A DNA stretch of 64,000 bases, taken from the NCBI GenBank assembly GCA_949752795.1, contig OX457061.1:31314425-31378424 (forward strand), read 5' to 3'. The position numbers were made by a program, and so were the translations under genes. Below are positions 54,966-64,000 of this stretch, in pieces. The notes beneath the pieces were generated by a model. The model was not told the origin of the DNA, did no database searches, and was given only the letters and a program-made list of their open reading frames with translations. This stretch comes from Hyperoodon ampullatus. Taxonomy: Eukaryota; Chordata; Mammalia; Artiodactyla; Ziphiidae. Within the stretch, counting starts at the first letter, position 1. Each line of letters opens with the position of its first letter.

Positions 54966-56319
54966 GAGCTATATAATTTTTGAGAGTTTCTAACTTTAAT
55001 CTTTAAAGAAAATGAATGTGTATTGTGGGTTTAGTTAGATTAACTGGTACTGGTATCTGTTAAATTTTTTGAATTGCAAGGATCAGTTTTTGTTGAAGGC
55101 CTAATTTGTGGAATAAAAATGATAGCTTTTCTTACAATTACTGCCAGACATATAGTTGTTTATTATAGCACCTAAACTTAAATACCATTATCACAAAGTG
55201 ATACTAAAAAGATATTTTAAAGTAGAATAACATACAGTATTGAACTTTTCTCATAGTATTCCTTAAATCTTCCTTATTAGAATATTATTCCCCTAACATT
55301 TTAGAATAATATTCTAATAATATTCTAATAATTTAGAATAATATTCTCCAACATTTTACTAAATATTCACCAACTTCTAAACAGAATATTCATTTTTAGC
55401 TCATCCTTTTGCCCAGATTCCCTTTAGATGTATACTGATTTTTAAATAGCTTGTGATTTGTTTGAGTAGCTACTATAGTTTTTCATTTCTTAGGTATAAA
55501 ATAATGAATTGACAGAATATACAGAGAAAAATTTGGCACTAATTATTTTTCTTTACCTTGCTTTTCTTGTATTATTTATATAGTTAGGAAATTTGCATTG
55601 TGCGTTTGTTTTGGATAATAATCCAGTGTTTTGACATATACAGAGATGCTAATAAATATGATTTCTCTTTTCAAAGAGAATATCTCCCACAAGTAAGACA
55701 AGGGCACAGGTATCTATAATACAAGTATAAAAATAGTAACAGAAAGTAAGTGCCACCAGTATTGCTCGACCTCTAGTATCTCGGTTGTCATCTCACCCAC
55801 TAGAAGCTGCTCTGTGGTAAAACTCAGGTATTCTCACTCTTGAAATGTGCAGCCTAGCTATGGACTTGTGGCACCATCCCATGTAGACATTGAAGTCTCC
55901 TCCCCACCCCGTGCCTGCCTATCTTCCTCCTGACACCCTGCCTGAGGATTCCAGTTAGTTTAGCTGCACCTAACGTCAGTTTCTCCCATCGGAGATGATT
56001 TGAGAAAAGTTTCAGAAGCATGGAATATCTTTTGGCTCCTCAGTGTAAGAAGTTATTGTGAAATAAATAAAGCAAAGGGAGACTTGAGTGGTCAAGAATG
56101 ATTAAAACCGAAAAGAGGCTGTTGGATTTTGAAATTGAGGTATTTGGAGACCTTGGTAAAAGTAGTTTCAAATGGACTGTTAGAGAATGGAAAAAAGTTT
56201 TTGATAGACTGAGGTGAAAAAGAGGAAGTAAAGATGAGGAGTATAAACTACTTTAAAGGGATTTAGAGTCTAAACAAAAACAGCTTGGGAGGGGAATTTG
56301 GCAATATCTGATAAAGTTG
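54966..56319 (+). other. TMEM38B intron 5, unassigned, with an AT-rich inverted repeat
   Basis: No exon was recognised. Perfect 17-bp arms ttattagaatattattc (55274-55290) and gaataatattctaataa (55304-55320) form a potential hairpin with a 13-nt loop. Further partial copies extend to about 55350. Confidence 0.5.
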
Positions 56320-56336
56320 AAGATTTATGTATCTTG

Positions 56337-56687
56337 GACTTCCCTGGTGGCTCAGTGGTTAAGAATCCACCTGCCAGTGCAGGGGACACGGGTTCGAGCC
56401 CTGGTCCAGGAAGATTCCACATGCCGTGGAGCAACTAAGCCCATGCTCCACAGCTACTGAGCCTGCGCTCTAGAGCCCGTGAGCCACAACTACTGCGCCC
56501 GCGTGCCACAACTACTGAAGCCCATGTGCCTAGAGCCCGTGCTCCACAACAAGAGAAGCCACCACAGTGAAAAGCCCGTGCACCGCAACGAAAGAGTAGC
56601 CCCTGCTCTCCGTAACTAGAGAAAGCTTGTGCACAGCAACGAAGACCCAGCTCAGCCAAAAATAAATAAATAAATTTATATATAAAA
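56337..56687 (+). mobile_element. Long-form tRNA SINE, plus, with 17-bp duplication
   Basis: Starts 'gacttccctggtggctcagt', has an RNA polymerase III B-box-like 'gggttcgagccc' near 56389, and ends 'gctcagccaaaaataaataa'. Duplications aagatttatgtatcttg lie at 56320-56336 and 56688-56704. It is the complete form of the long SINE seen reversed elsewhere. Confidence 0.95.
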
Positions 56688-56854
56688 AAGATTTATGTAT
56701 CTTGTGAACTAGTGATTCCGTTTCTAGGTATAACCTACATCAGTCTCCCAAGGTGTAATAGAGAACCCAGCTTCATCAGGATCTCTTAAAAAATGTTTTA
56801 GCATTTAATATTCATTTACTAAAAACTTAGGAATGAGCTCCTTTCAAATTAACC

Positions 56855-57338
56855 AAAAAATCAACTTTACTGAAGTATAATTTGCATATAATAAAATATA
56901 GTCATTCTAGAGTTTCAGTAAATTTGTGTACCTATGTAACCACCACCACAACCAAGATATGGAATATTTCCATTACTTGAAGAAGTTCCTTGTGCTCTAA
57001 TCAGGTAAATCCCAACCACCACCCATGTCCCCAGGGTGGACCACCCATTTCCATGTAAGTGGGATCATATAGTATATATTTTTTCTGTCTGGCTTCTTTT
57101 GCTCAGTATGTTTTTGAGATTTATCCATGTTGTTGCATATTCCTTTTTATTGCTAAGTAACATTATATACCACAATTTGTTTATGTAATTACCTGTTGAT
57201 GGATTTTGGATTATTTCCAGCTTTTGATTATTTGAATATGGTTATTATGCATAAAGCTGCTATAAACGTGTTTACTTTGTGTACACATATATTTTCATTT
57301 CTCTTGGATAAATAGGAGTGGAATTGTTGGGTCACATG
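56855..57338 (-). mobile_element. L1M 3' end, minus
   Basis: Reversed L1M 3' text: 'aactttactgaagtataatt', 'taaccaccaccacaaccaag', 'gagtggaattgttgggtcac'. It abuts a segment of opposite orientation at 57339. Confidence 0.75.
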
Positions 57339-57556
57339 GAAAGCTTATGTTGCATGATACAAGCTTAATATACAGAAATCTGTTGCTTTTCTGTACTCTA
57401 ATAATAAACTATCAGAAAGAGAAAGTAAGAAATCAGTCCCATTTAAAATCTCATCAAAAAGAATAAAATACCTAAGAATAACTTAACCAAGCAGGTGAAA
57501 GACTCTTATAACAATGATGAAGAAATTTGAAAATGATACAAAGAAGTGGGTCTGTT
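57339..57556 (+). mobile_element. Inverted L1 ORF2 fragment (twin-priming product)
   Basis: The + strand reads as L1 ORF2: 'ctgttgcttttctgtactct', 'aactatcagaaagagaaagt' and 'aataaaatacctaagaataa' correspond to the region after the RT active site. It lies head-to-head with the minus-strand 3' end at 56855-57338, the usual layout of a twin-primed L1 insertion. Confidence 0.7.
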
Positions 57557-57950
57557 TCAAATATAAGTTCATTTGTATCATTTTTTTTTAGATTCCACAT
57601 ATGAGCGATGTCATGTGATATTTGTCTTTCTCTTGTTTCACTTAATATATTAATCTCTGGGTCCATCCATGTTGCTTCAAATGGCATTATTTCATTCTTT
57701 TTTATGGCTGAATAATATTATATTGTGTGTGTGTGTGTGTGTGTGTGTGTATACACACACACATACTACATCTTCTTTATTCATTCATCTGTTGATGGAC
57801 ATTTAGGTTGCTTCCATGTCTTGGCTACTGTAAATAGTGCTGCAGTGAGCATTGGAGTGCATGTATCTTTTCAAATTATGGTTTTCTCTGGATATATGCC
57901 CTGGAGTGGGATTGCAGGATCATATATAGTAGCTTTATTTTTAGCTGTTT
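57557..57950 (-). mobile_element. Second L1 3' fragment, minus, with TG/CA microsatellite
   Basis: The text 'gattccacatatgagcgatg', 'gggtccatccatgttgcttc' and 'catctgttgatggacattta' is reversed L1 3'/ORF2 end. A (TG)n then (AC)n run at 57724-57764 interrupts it. It is cut by the third L1 from about 57950. Confidence 0.75.
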
Positions 57951-58274
57951 TTTTCTTAACATTTTTATTAGAGTATAATTGCTTTACAATGGTGTGCTAG
58001 TTTCTGCTTTATAACAAAGTGAATCAGTTATACATGTACATATGTCCGCATATCTCTTCCCTCTTGCATTGCCCTCCCTCTCACCCTCCCTATCCCACGC
58101 CTTTAGGTGGTCACAAAACACCGAGCTGATCACCGTGCTATGTGGCTGCTTCCCACTAGCTCTCTGTTTTACGTTTGGTAGTGTATCTATGTCCATGCCA
58201 CTCTGTCACTTTGTCCCAGTTTACCCTTCCCCCACCCCGTATCCTTAAGTCCATTCTCTAGTAGGTCTGCATCT

Positions 58275-61200
58275 TTATTTCCATCTTGCCCCTAGGTCCT
58301 TCTGACCATTTTCTTTTTCTTTTCTTTTTTTGATTCCATATATATGGGTTAGCATACGGTATTTGTTTTTCTCTTTCTGACTTACTTCACCCTGTATGAC
58401 AGGCTCTAGGTCCATCCACCTCACTACAAATAACTCAGTTTCGTTCCTTTTTATGGCTGAGTAACATTCCATTGTATATGTATGTGCCACATCTTCTTTA
58501 TCCATTCATCTGTTGATGGACACTTAGGTTGCTTCCATGTCCTGGCTATTGTAAATAGAGCTGCAGTGAATATTTTGGTACATAACTCTTTTTGAATTAT
58601 GGTTTTCTCAAGGTATATGCTCAGTAGTGGGATTGCTGGGTCGTATGGTAGTTCTATGTTTAGTTATTTAAGGAACCTCCATACTGTTCTCCAGAGTGGC
58701 TATATCAATTGACTATCCCACCAACAGTGCAAGAGGGTTCCTTTTTCTCCACACCCTCTCCATCATTTATTGTTTGTAGATTTTTTGATGATGGCCATTC
58801 TGACCGGAGTGAGATGATATCTCATTGTAGTTTTGATTTGCATTTCTCTAATGATTAATGATATTGAGCATTCTTTCATGTGTTTGTTGGCAATATGTAT
58901 ATCTTCTTTGGAGAAATGTCTGTTTGGGTCTTCTGCCCATTTTTGGATTGAGTTGTTTGTTTTTTTGTTATTGAGCTGCATAATTTGCTTGTATGTTTTG
59001 GAGATTAATCCTTTGTCAGTTGCTTCATTTGCAAATATTTTCTCCCATTCTTAGCGTTGTCTTTTCATCTTGTTCATGGTTTCCTTTGCTGTACACAAGC
59101 TTTTAAGTTTCATTAGGTCCCATTTGTTTATTTTTGTTTTTATTTCCATTTCTCTAGGAGGTGGGTCCAAAGGATCTTGCTGTGATTCATGTCGTAAAGT
59201 ATTCTGCCTATGTTTTCCTCTAAGAGTTTGTTGGTGTCTGGCCTTACATTTAGGTCTTTCATCCATTTTCAGTTTATTTTTGTGTATGGTGTTAGGGAGT
59301 GTTCTAATTTCATTCTTCTACACGGAGCTGTCCAGTTTTCCCAGCACCACTTATTGAAGAGGCTGTCTTTTCTCCACAGTATATTCTTGCCTCCTTTATG
59401 AAAGATAAGGTGACCATATGTGCGTGGGTTTAGCTCTGGGCTTTCTATCCTGTTCCATTGATCTATATATCTGTTTTTGAGTCAGAACCATACTGTCTTG
59501 ATTACTGTAGCTTTGTAGTATAGTCTGAAGTCAGGGAGCCTGATTCCTCCAGCTCCATTTTCTTTCTCAAGATCGCTTTGGCTATTTGGGGTCTTTTGTG
59601 TTTCCATACAGATTGTGAAATTTTTTGTTCTAGTTCTGTGAAAAATGCCACTGGTAGTTTGACAGGGATTGCATTGAATCTGTAGATTGCTTTGGGTAGT
59701 AGAGTCATTTTTACAATGTTGATTCTTCCAATCCAAGAACATGGTATATATCTCCCCCAGCTATTTGTATCATCTTTAATTTCTTTCATCAGTGTCTTAT
59801 AATTTTCTGCATACAGGTGTTTTGTCTCCTTAGGTAGGTTTTTTTTTTTTTTTTTTTTTTTCTGTGGTACGTGGGCCTCTCACTGTTGTGGCCTCTCCCA
59901 TTGCGGAGCACAGGCTCCGGACGCGCAGGCTCAGTGGCCATGGCTCACGGGCCCAGCTGCTCCACAGCATGTGGGATCTTCCCAGACCGGGGCACGAACC
60001 CGTTTCCCCTGCACCGGCAGGCGGACTCTCAACCATTGCACCACCAGGGAAGCCCACCTTAGGTAGGTTTATTCCTAGATGTTTTATTCTTTTTGTTGCA
60101 GTGGTAAATGGGAGTGTTTTCTTAATTTCACTCTCAGATTTTTCATTATTCGTGTATAGGAATGCAAGAGATTTCTGTGCATTAATTTTGTATCCTGCTA
60201 CTTTACCAAATTCATTGATTAGCTCTAGTAGTTTTCTGGTAGCATTTTTAGGATTCTCTATGTATAGTATCATGTCATCTGCAAACAGTGACAGCTTTAC
60301 TTCTTCTTTTCCAATTTGGATTCCTTTTATTTCTTTTTCTTCTCTGATTGCTGTGGCTAAGACTTGCAAAACTATGTTGAATAATGGTGGTGAGAATGGG
60401 CAACCTTGTCTTGTTCCTGATCTTAGTGGAAATGGTTTTAGTTTTTCACCATGGAGGACGATATTGGCTGTGGGTTTGGCATATATGACCTTATTATGTT
60501 GAGGAAAGTTCCCTATATGCCTACTTTCTGGAGGGTTTTTATCATAAATGGGTGTTGAATTTTGTCGGAAGCTTTCTCTGCATCTATTGAGATGATCATA
60601 TGGTTTTCCTCCTTCAATTTGTTAATATGGTGTCACATTGATTGATTTGCATATATTGAAGAATCCTTGCATTCCTGGGATAAACCCCACTTGATCATAA
60701 TGTATGATCCTTTTAATGTGCTGTTGGATTCTGTTTGCTAGTATTTTGTTGAGGATTTTTGCATTTATGTTCATCCGTGATATTGCTCTGTAGTTTTCTT
60801 TCTTTCTGACATCTTTGTCTGGTTTTGGTTTCAGAGTGATGGTGGCCTCATAGAATGAGTTGGGGAGTGTTCCTCCCTCTGCTATATTTTGGAAGAGTTT
60901 GAGAAGGATAGGTGTTAGCTCTTCTCTAAATGTTTGATAGAATTTGCCTGTGAAGCCACATGGTTGTGGGCTTTTGTTTATTGGAAGATTTTTAATCACA
61001 GTTTCAATTTCAGTGCTTGTGATTGGTCTGTTCATATTTTGTATTTCTACCTGGTTCAGTCTCAGAAGGTTGTGCTTTTCTAAGAGTTTGTCCATTTCTT
61101 CCAGGTTGTCCATTTTATTGGCATATAGTTGCTTGTAGTAATCTCTCATGATCCTTTGTATTTCTGCAGTGTCAGTTGTTTCGTCTCCTTTTTCATTTCT

Positions 61201-62372
61201 AATTCTATTGATTTCTCTTCTCCCTTTTTTTTCTTCATAAGTCTGGCTAATGGTTTAACAATTTTGTCTATCTTCTCAAAGAACCAGCTTTTCGTTTTAT
61301 TGATCTTTGCTATCGTTTCCTTCATTTGTTCTCCATTTATTTCTGATCTGATCTTTATGATTTCTTTCCTTCTGCTAACTTTGGGGTTTTTTTGTTCTTC
61401 TTTCTCTACTTGCTTTAGGTGTAAGGTTAGGTTGTTTATTTGAGATGTTTCTTGTTTCTTAAAGTGGGCTTGTATAGCTATAAACTTCCCTCTTAGAACT
61501 GCTTTTGCTACATCCCATAGGTTTTGGGTTGTTGTGTTTTCATTCTCATTTGTTTCTAGGTATTTTTTTATTTCCTCTTTAATTTCTTCAGTGATCTCTT
61601 GGTTATTAAGAAGTGTGTTGTTTAGCCTCCATGTGTTTGTATTTCTTACAGATTTTTTCTCGTAATTGATATCTAATCTCATAGCGTTGTGGTTGGGAAA
61701 GATACTTGATACGATTTCAATTTTCTTAAATTTACCAAGGCTTGATTTGTGACCCAAGATATGATCTATCCTGGAGAATGTTCCATGAGCACTTGAGAAG
61801 AATGTGTATTCTGTTGTTTTTGGATGGAAAGTCCTATAAATATCAATTAAGTCCATCTTGTTTAATGTATCATTTAAAGCTTGTGTTTCCTTATTTATTT
61901 TCATTTTGGATGATCTGTCCATTGGTGAAAGTGGGGTGTTAAAGTCCCCTACTATGATTGTGTTACTGTCAATTTCCCCTTTTATGGCTGTTAGTATTTG
62001 CCTTATGTATTGAGGTGCTCCCATGTTGTGTGCATAAGTATTTACAATTGTTATATCTTCTTGGATTGATCCCTTGATCACTATATAGTGTCCTTCTTTG
62101 TCTCTTGTAATAGTCTTTGTTTTAACGTCTATTTTGTCTGATATGAGAATTGCTATTCTAGCTTTCTTTTGATTTCCATTTGCATGGAATATCTTTCTCC
62201 ATCCCCTCACTTTCAGACTGTATGTGTCCCTAGGTCTGAAGTGGGTCTCTTGTAGACAGCATATATATGGGTCTTATTTTTGTATCCATTCAGCCAGTCT
62301 GTGTCTTTTGGTTGGAGCATTCAATCCATTTATGTTTAAGGTAATTATTGATATGTATGTTCCTATTCCCAT
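58275..62372 (-). pseudogene. L1 copy 3 ORF2, best preserved of the three but inactivated
   Basis: The start ATG (62372-62370) is followed by GIGTYISIITLNINGLNAP. A TAA at codon 33 (62276-62274) interrupts it where copy 1 keeps Gln. The 354-codon stretch 61146-62210 holds the endonuclease with [14 protein letters not shown] and [12 protein letters not shown]. The RT follows at 60622-61149 and 59830-60369, with an intact [13 protein letters not shown] box. The C-terminal part lies at 58275-59266. It is broken by the stop, by frameshifts near 60500-60620 and 61146, and by the SINE. Confidence 0.9.
59842..60056 (-). mobile_element. CHR-type SINE, minus, nested in L1 copy 3
   Basis: T tract, 'gtggtacgtgggcctctcac', 'ccaccagggaagccca'. 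Duplications ccttaggtaggttt lie at 59828-59841 and 60057-60070. Removing it restores the L1 ORF2 text. Confidence 0.95.
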
Positions 62373-62429
62373 TTTCTGAATTGTTTTGGGTTTGTTATTG
62401 TAGGTCTTTTCCTTCTCTTGTGTTTCCTG

Positions 62430-63287
62430 CCTAGAGAAGTTCCTTTAGCATTTGTTGTAAAGCTGGTTTGGTGGTGCTGAAGTCTCTTAGCTTTTGCTTG
62501 TCTGTAAAGCTTTCAATTTTTCCGTCAAATCTGAATGAGATCCTTGCTGGGTAGAGTAATCTTGGGTGTAGGTTCTTCCCCTTCATCACTTTAAATATGT
62601 CCTGCCACTCCCTTCTGGCTTGCAGAGTTTCTGCTGAAAGATCAGCTGTTAGCCTTATGGGGATTCCCTTATGTGTTACTTGTTGTTTTTCCCTTGCTCC
62701 TTTTAATGTTTGTTCTTTGTATTTAATTTTTGATAGTTTGATTGGTATGTGTCTTGGCGTGTTTCTCCTTGGATTTATCCTGTATGGGACTCTGTGCTTC
62801 CTGGACTTGATTAACTATTTCCTTTACCATATTAGGCAAGTTTTCAACTATAATCTCTTCAGATATTTTCTCAGTCCCTTTGTTTTTCTCTTCTCCTTCT
62901 GGGACCCCTATAATTCGAATGTTGGTGCGTTTAATGTTGTCCCAGAGGTCTCTGAGACTGTTCTTTTCATTCTTTTTTCTTTATTCTGCTCTGTAGTAGT
63001 TGTTTCCACTATTTCATCTTCCAGGTCACTTATCCGTTCTTCTGCCTCAGTTATTCTGCTATTGATCCCTTCTATAGAATTTTAATTTCATTTATTGTGT
63101 TGTTCATCTCTGTTTGTTTGCTCTTTAGTTCTTTTAGCTCCTTGTTAAATGTTTCTTTTATTTTCTCCATTCTATTTCCAAGATTTTGGATCATCTTTGC
63201 TATCATTATTCTGAATTCTTTTTCAGGTAGACTGCCTATTTCCTCTTCATTTGTTAGGTCTGGTGGGTTTTTTCCTTGCTCCTTCAT
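62430..63287 (-). pseudogene. L1 copy 3 ORF1, decayed
   Basis: The N-terminal part at 63072-63287 reads MKEQGKNPPDLTNEEEIGSL and LPEKEFRIMIAKMIQNLGNR. RNA-binding and C-terminal text continues on the minus strand to about 62430, with shifts. It matches ORF1 of copies 1 and 2 in order and content. Confidence 0.85.
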
Positions 63288-63831
63288 CTGCTGTGTGTTT
63301 CTCTGTCTTCTCAGTTTGCTTAACTTACTGTGTTTGGGGTCTCCTTTTCACAGGCTGCAGGTTCGTAGTTTCCATTGTTTTTTGGTGTCTGTCCCCAGTG
63401 GCTAAGGTTGTTTCAGTGGGTTGTGTAGGCTTCCTGGTGGAGGGGACTAGTGCCTATCTTTTGGTGGATGAGGCTGGCTCTTGTCTTTCTCTTGGGCAGG
63501 TCCACGTCTGGTGGTGTGTTTTGGGGTGTCTGTGACCTCATTATGATTTTAGGCAGCCTCTGTGCTAATGGATGGGGTTGTGTTCCTGTCTTGCCAGTTG
63601 TTTGGCCTAGGGTTTCCTGCACTGTAGCTTGCTGGTCGTTGAGTGAAGCTGGGTGTTGGTGTTGAGATGGACATCTCTGGGTGATTTTCGCCGTTTGATA
63701 TTACGTGGAGCTGGGAGGTCTGTTGTGGACCAGTGTCATGAAGTTGGCTCTCTCACCTCAGTGGCACAGCCCTGACGCCTGGCTGGAGCAGCAAGAACCT
63801 GTCCTCCACATGGCTCAGAATAAAAGGGAGA

Positions 63832-63863
<32 letters not shown>

Positions 63864-64000
63864 GGAGGGCGGGAGGGAGGAAGGGAGGAAGGAAGGAGAT
63901 AAAATAAAATAAAATGATTACAATAAAAAAATAATTATTAGGAATAGAAATTTTTTTAAGAAAACAAAAAACGGACAGACAGAACCCTAGGACAAATGGT

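Larger units (their letters stand above)
57951..64000 (-). mobile_element. L1 (copy 3), minus strand, runs off the right edge
   Basis: The T-rich start and 'aacatttttattagagtata' give the 3' end. ORF2 is at about 58275-62372, ORF1 at about 62430-63287, and the 5' UTR continues to the window end. A purine tract ((GAAA)n, (GGAA)n, about 63832-63900) matches the tract in copy 1. A SINE is nested at 59842-60056. It inserted into the older L1 fragment at 57557-57950. Confidence 0.93.

Noticed and set aside
56337..56420. tRNA gene
   Set aside because: The head of the SINE is tRNA-derived with a B-box, but it lacks an intact cloverleaf and occurs many times with A tails and target duplications.
59864..60502. 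212-codon plus-strand frame
   Set aside because: A shadow of SINE plus antisense L1 ORF2. Similar hydrophobic antisense frames recur at all three L1 copies.
63830..63905. Purine-rich microsatellite as independent feature
   Set aside because: An equivalent purine tract lies at the same place in L1 copy 1, so it is part of the L1 5' UTR, here expanded.
1..64000. Retroviral or endogenous viral genes
   Set aside because: No LTR pairs, gag, pol or env-like frames were noticed. All reverse-transcriptase text is L1 ORF2.

Overview
This is vertebrate nuclear DNA, almost certainly from a cetacean or at least a cetartiodactyl. The evidence is the many tRNA-derived SINEs of the CHR type (heads reading 'cttccctggtggcgcagtgg', ending 'ccgcaaaaa'), three long young-looking L1 copies of one family, mariner and Tigger DNA transposons, and an intron-rich gene with long AT-rich introns. 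There are no bacterial-type operons, CRISPR arrays or phage genes.

One protein-coding gene is clearly recognisable: TMEM38B (TRIC-B, a trimeric ER cation channel) on the + strand. Exon 1 lies in a CpG island (3874-3985). Exon 2 is at 24639-24795, exon 3 at 43916-44100, exon 4 at 44923-45010 and exon 5 at 50690-50807. The five exons have consensus GT/AG borders and matching phases, and together encode 220 residues. The last coding exon is not in the window, which ends inside intron 5. Some 2.5 kb upstream lies a processed HSPE1 (HSP10) retrocopy. It has a reading frame open to the stop but the normal start ATG is now AAG, and it carries a CpG-rich 5' extension enclosed by a 9-bp target-site duplication.

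The rest is introns filled with repeats. 1-3500: intergenic, with MER5A, the HSPE1 retrocopy and old L2/MIR pieces. 3540-4340: TMEM38B CpG island and exon 1. 4350-24638 (intron 1): a hAT remnant, a near full-length minus-strand L1 (8248-15495) with a nested SINE, a MIR carrying a SINE, and old L1M blocks. 24796-43915 (intron 2): L2, MIR, L1M/HAL1-like remnants, a second L1 (32372-38147) with a 14-bp duplication, a complete-length Tigger1-like element (38634-40920) and a cluster of SINEs. 44101-44922 (intron 3): nothing recognised. 45011-50689 (intron 4): a complete-length mariner (45489-46763), an L2 and a MER2 element. 50808-64000 (intron 5, partial): SINEs, L1M pieces including an inverted (twin-primed) one, and a third L1 running off the right edge.

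I found no convincing new biological system. The most useful observations are the HSPE1 retrocopy that seems to have carried its own promoter-like CpG block, a 65-bp internal duplication inside the second L1, a four-copy 14-bp array in the TMEM38B promoter, a SINE that may have transduced flanking DNA, and several dateable nested insertions with exact target-site duplications.
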